Positions 8,406 through 10,034 of a DNA stretch of 10,034 nucleotides are shown piece after piece. Origin of the DNA: Bacillota bacterium (GTDB lineage Bacteria; Bacillota; Clostridia; Lachnospirales; Lachnospiraceae). The DNA lies in NCBI GenBank assembly GCA_017861355.1, contig JAGFXQ010000137.1, positions 1-10,034 on the forward strand, read 5' to 3'. The notes beneath the pieces are model-generated. The model was given only the letters and a program-made list of their open reading frames with translations, made no database searches and was not told the origin of the DNA. Numbering within the stretch: the stretch's first letter is position 1; each line of letters opens with the position of its first letter. The translations under genes were made by a program, and so were the position numbers.

Positions 8406-9217
8406 GACCGAACTTCGACCGAACTTCGGTCCGCAAGCTCTATCGTGCTTCTGGTCATAATCTTATCTGCATAGACCTGAAGACTGCTGTTACTGTTGAA
8501 TCGAATTCCGGTTTCCGTATATTTATCAGCGGTTGTTGCTGTAGGGTTATAACCTCCTCCGTAGAGATTTCCCTTGATGGTTCCATTTATCGTAACATCA
8601 TTGGTAATCTGCTCATCTGCTAGGATGATATATTCCGGTGCTTCCAGATTCATGCCCTTCACGGTATTGGACCGAAAGCCCGGATACTTTACGTCAAAAA
8701 CCAAATCGGTCGAAATTTTGGAAGACATTCCTTCTGCATCCGTATAGGCGATGGAAATATTCTTCAGGGTTAGGGTAAAACCGTTTTGAACCACGGTTGG
8801 TGTAGCAAGTCGGGTAACATTCGTTGCTCCGAACTTATACAGTAGCTGGGATGGATCTGCTGCGAGTTTTGGCAGGAACTGATTATTCAGAAGAGTCTCC
8901 AATTCACTGACAAATAAGTCTTTGAACAGCCTCTCCTGCTGATCGGCCGTTGTAGTCGTATACTGTTGCAGCCACTTGGTATAAGCGGTACGTACGGCTT
9001 GATCGCCCAGTTCTTCCAGTCCTGTCTTAAACTCATCGACGACATTCTCGGCTGTATAGAAATTACCGGAGGCCATAGCCGCCTCCTTCATCATTTTCAG
9101 GTTGTGTGAGGTATAGACAAGGATTAGAGAAGCTATGATGCCGACAAAAAGCATGCACACGATGACAAGTAACAGCGTGGATCCTCTATTGTCTTTGTTA
9201 TCCTTTTGTGATTTCAT
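8360..9217 (-). CDS. 5' part of the split PilX/GspK-like pseudopilin gene (285-residue product as sequenced)
   Basis: The ATG at 9217 has a strong AAGGAGG site 6 bases upstream (9224-9230). The leader is MKSQKDNKDNRG with cleavage expected after G12. The mature end is STLLLVIVCMLFVGIIASLILVYTS. It has the Gly and the hydrophobic helix of a prepilin but Leu (L17) instead of Glu at +5. Lack of Glu+5 is known for GspK and PilX-class tip subunits. The following helix (MMKEAAMASGNFYTAENVVDEF) is typical of this class. Residues about 150-267 become strand-rich, with TNDVTINGTIKGNLYGGG suggesting the start of a beta-solenoid. As sequenced, the product ends in 18 frame-shifted residues (268-285, ending MTIQEP). 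It starts 41 bases after the upstream pseudopilin gene. Confidence 0.8.
   Translation of the reverse strand: MKSQKDNKDNRGSTLLLVIVCMLFVGIIASLILVYTSHNLKMMKEAAMASGNFYTAENVVDEFKTGLEELGDQAVRTAYTKWLQQYTTTTADQQERLFKDLFVSELETLLNNQFLPKLAADPSQLLYKFGATNVTRLATPTVVQNGFTLTLKNISIAYTDAEGMSSKISTDLVFDVKYPGFRSNTVKGMNLEAPEYIILADEQITNDVTINGTIKGNLYGGGYNPTATTADKYTETGIRFNSNSSLQVYADKIMTRSTIELADRSSVEVRSTSRVSTVNMTIQEP
8406..8427 (-). repeat. Exact 11-bp tandem duplication causing a frameshift
   Basis: The plus-strand unit GACCGAACTTC occurs twice in a row (8406-8416 and 8417-8427). The second unit is followed by GGTC, so 8417-8431 is also a palindrome with 7-base arms around one central base. Eleven is not a multiple of three, so each gain or loss of a unit changes the frame. 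One copy gives the complete 726-residue protein; two copies give a truncated one. Confidence 0.93.
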
Positions 9218-9223
9218 AAATTC

Positions 9224-9230
9224 CCTCCTT
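9224..9230 (-). promoter_or_regulatory. Ribosome binding site deciding the PilX-like start
   Basis: The minus strand reads AAGGAGG 6 bases upstream of the ATG at 9217. It selects this ATG over an in-frame TTG at 9250 and gives a 12-residue leader ending in Gly, as expected for a prepilin. Confidence 0.8.
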
Positions 9231-9258
9231 CCGAAGTCATGTCCTTCCAAAGTAATAC

Positions 9259-10034
9259 TTATTCCGATATAACCGTAGAGCTAAGCGAGTGGAGCTGTTT
9301 GGTAAAGCCGGAGCCGCTCTCATATATGTTAATTGTTACATCATAGATTTTACCTTTTTCTGTGTTACGCTCCTTCAGCAGTCGGTCATTCTCAGATGCT
9401 GAATTACTCGTGGATACAGAGCTGGTGCCAGTTACATTCAGGTCAGCCTGGCTGTACAGGTGTAGTGTATTCGATGTGCCGGATAACTTAACCGGTAGGT
9501 GTGCAGAAATTGCAGCTGATTCCTCAGCCTGAATTACCAGATAGATATTGAAACTCTCGGGAATCTGGTTGTTGATCACCACCTCCTCATGTGACAGTAG
9601 TGTTCCTGAGACACTGTCGAGGGGTGTATACATAAAAAATATATTTTCGAGCGAGGTACTGAGCACATCATCACAGTAGCCGGAGTAATTCCTGGTCAAA
9701 ACTCGATTGGTCGGACTTGCGCAGACACCCTCTTCAACTCCATGATTGATCAGGATATTATCAAAAGTATAGTTGATATAGGAATTCAGCTTATACTTCT
9801 GTACTCCGCTCAAACTGTCGGTAACCTTCGATATGTCAATTGTGGTGGTCTTTTTGATTCTGCCCTTCACTGCGTCTTCCGTCAATGCTTCCTTTTGGGT
9901 TGGTAACGGCGTAACCGATGGCATCGTCGGCAAAAGGGTACCTGCAGCTAACGCTGCATCATAGGCTTGTTCGTAATCACGGTAGATACTATCATTTGCC
10001 GTGTTTACTGCTTCACAGGCAGTTACCCATTCAT
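9259..10034 (-). CDS. Probable PilV/GspI-like minor pseudopilin (partial, N-terminus beyond window)
   Basis: The frame is open from the right edge to a TAA at 9259, giving 257 residues of C-terminal sequence (first full codon at 10032). The prepilin signal is outside the window, so the assignment is indirect. It rests on position at the head of a row of pseudopilin genes, an early amphipathic stretch (WVTACEAVNTANDSIYRDYEQAY) like the segment behind a pilin helix, and an ending (GKIYDVTINIYESGSG...LHSLSSTVISE) of the kind seen at the C-terminus of PilV-like subunits. Four cysteines are visible in total, including one pair around VCASPTN and GYCDD. A run of small polar residues (GTSSVSTSNSASEND) looks like a flexible loop. 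A different surface protein of the same operon cannot be excluded. Confidence 0.6.
   Translation of the reverse strand, partial: EWVTACEAVNTANDSIYRDYEQAYDAALAAGTLLPTMPSVTPLPTQKEALTEDAVKGRIKKTTTIDISKVTDSLSGVQKYKLNSYINYTFDNILINHGVEEGVCASPTNRVLTRNYSGYCDDVLSTSLENIFFMYTPLDSVSGTLLSHEEVVINNQIPESFNIYLVIQAEESAAISAHLPVKLSGTSNTLHLYSQADLNVTGTSSVSTSNSASENDRLLKERNTEKGKIYDVTINIYESGSGFTKQLHSLSSTVISE

Larger units (their letters stand above)
7026..9217 (-). pseudogene. PilX/GspK-like pseudopilin with giant beta-rich C-terminal domain, split by an 11-bp tandem duplication
   Basis: Two minus-strand frames join into one gene. The 5' frame (from 9217) matches the product up to V267 and then shifts into 18 unrelated residues and a stop at 8360. 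The 3' frame continues the same kind of protein directly from the repeat (NIKGLNGEYDY...) to the TAG at 7026. The junction is an exact 11-base tandem duplication (8406-8416, 8417-8427). Dropping one copy gives 2181 bases, an exact 726-residue frame reading ...ELADRSSVNIKGLNGEYDY.... The whole protein would be a membrane-anchored pseudopilin with a large extracellular domain, far longer than usual PilX (about 180 residues) or GspK (about 300). Both halves lack other stops and keep similar composition, so the break is recent, switchable or an artefact. Confidence 0.75.

Noticed and set aside
9218..9250. Alternative TTG start of the PilX-like gene at 9250
   Set aside because: The AAGGAGG site lies between it and the ATG at 9217, and the ATG gives a normal short prepilin leader.

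Overview
The window looks like part of a chromosome from a low-to-moderate-GC Firmicute, most likely a clostridial anaerobe of the Lachnospiraceae type. This rests on strong AGGAGG-type ribosome binding sites, the A/T-ending codon style, an N-terminal region I associate with the DUF5057 family of large clostridial surface proteins, InlB-type (Listeria/Bacteroides) repeats, and a Gram-positive type IV pseudopilin cluster. The taxon is inference; no marker gene is present.

All supported genes lie on the minus strand, so the operon reads from right to left. In transcription order they are: (1) the C-terminal part of a probable PilV/GspI-like minor pseudopilin entering from the right edge (9259-10034); (2) a PilX/GspK-like minor pseudopilin with a very large beta-strand-rich C-terminal region (7026-9217), broken in this sequence by an 11-bp tandem duplication at 8406-8427; (3) a GspH/FimT-like pseudopilin (6466-6978); (4) a PilW/GspJ-like pseudopilin (5770-6426); and (5) a giant exported protein whose frame stays open for 1913 codons from 5739 to the left edge, where it is cut off. 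Gaps between genes are only 41, 47, 39 and 30 bases. I see no terminator or promoter in them, so the set is probably one transcript whose promoter lies beyond the right edge. There is no gene-free stretch over 300 bases.

The order 'set of minor pseudopilins, then one giant secreted protein' resembles the Gram-negative fimU-pilV-pilW-pilX-pilY1 arrangement, in which minor pilins form a priming complex that carries the adhesin PilY1 at the pilus tip. I infer that the giant protein could be the tip-borne or pilus-exported adhesin of a clostridial type IV pilus. It carries three InlB-type repeats near the N-terminus, a canonical EF-hand-type calcium loop at residues 1297-1308, and what look like three copies of an alpha/beta (glutamine-amidotransferase-like) module. 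It shows no recognisable PilY1 sequence, so any similarity is in layout only.

The most concrete anomaly is the split PilX-like gene. Removing one 11-bp repeat unit restores an uninterrupted 726-residue reading frame, so this is a recent tandem duplication, a phase-variable site or an assembly artefact rather than an old pseudogene.
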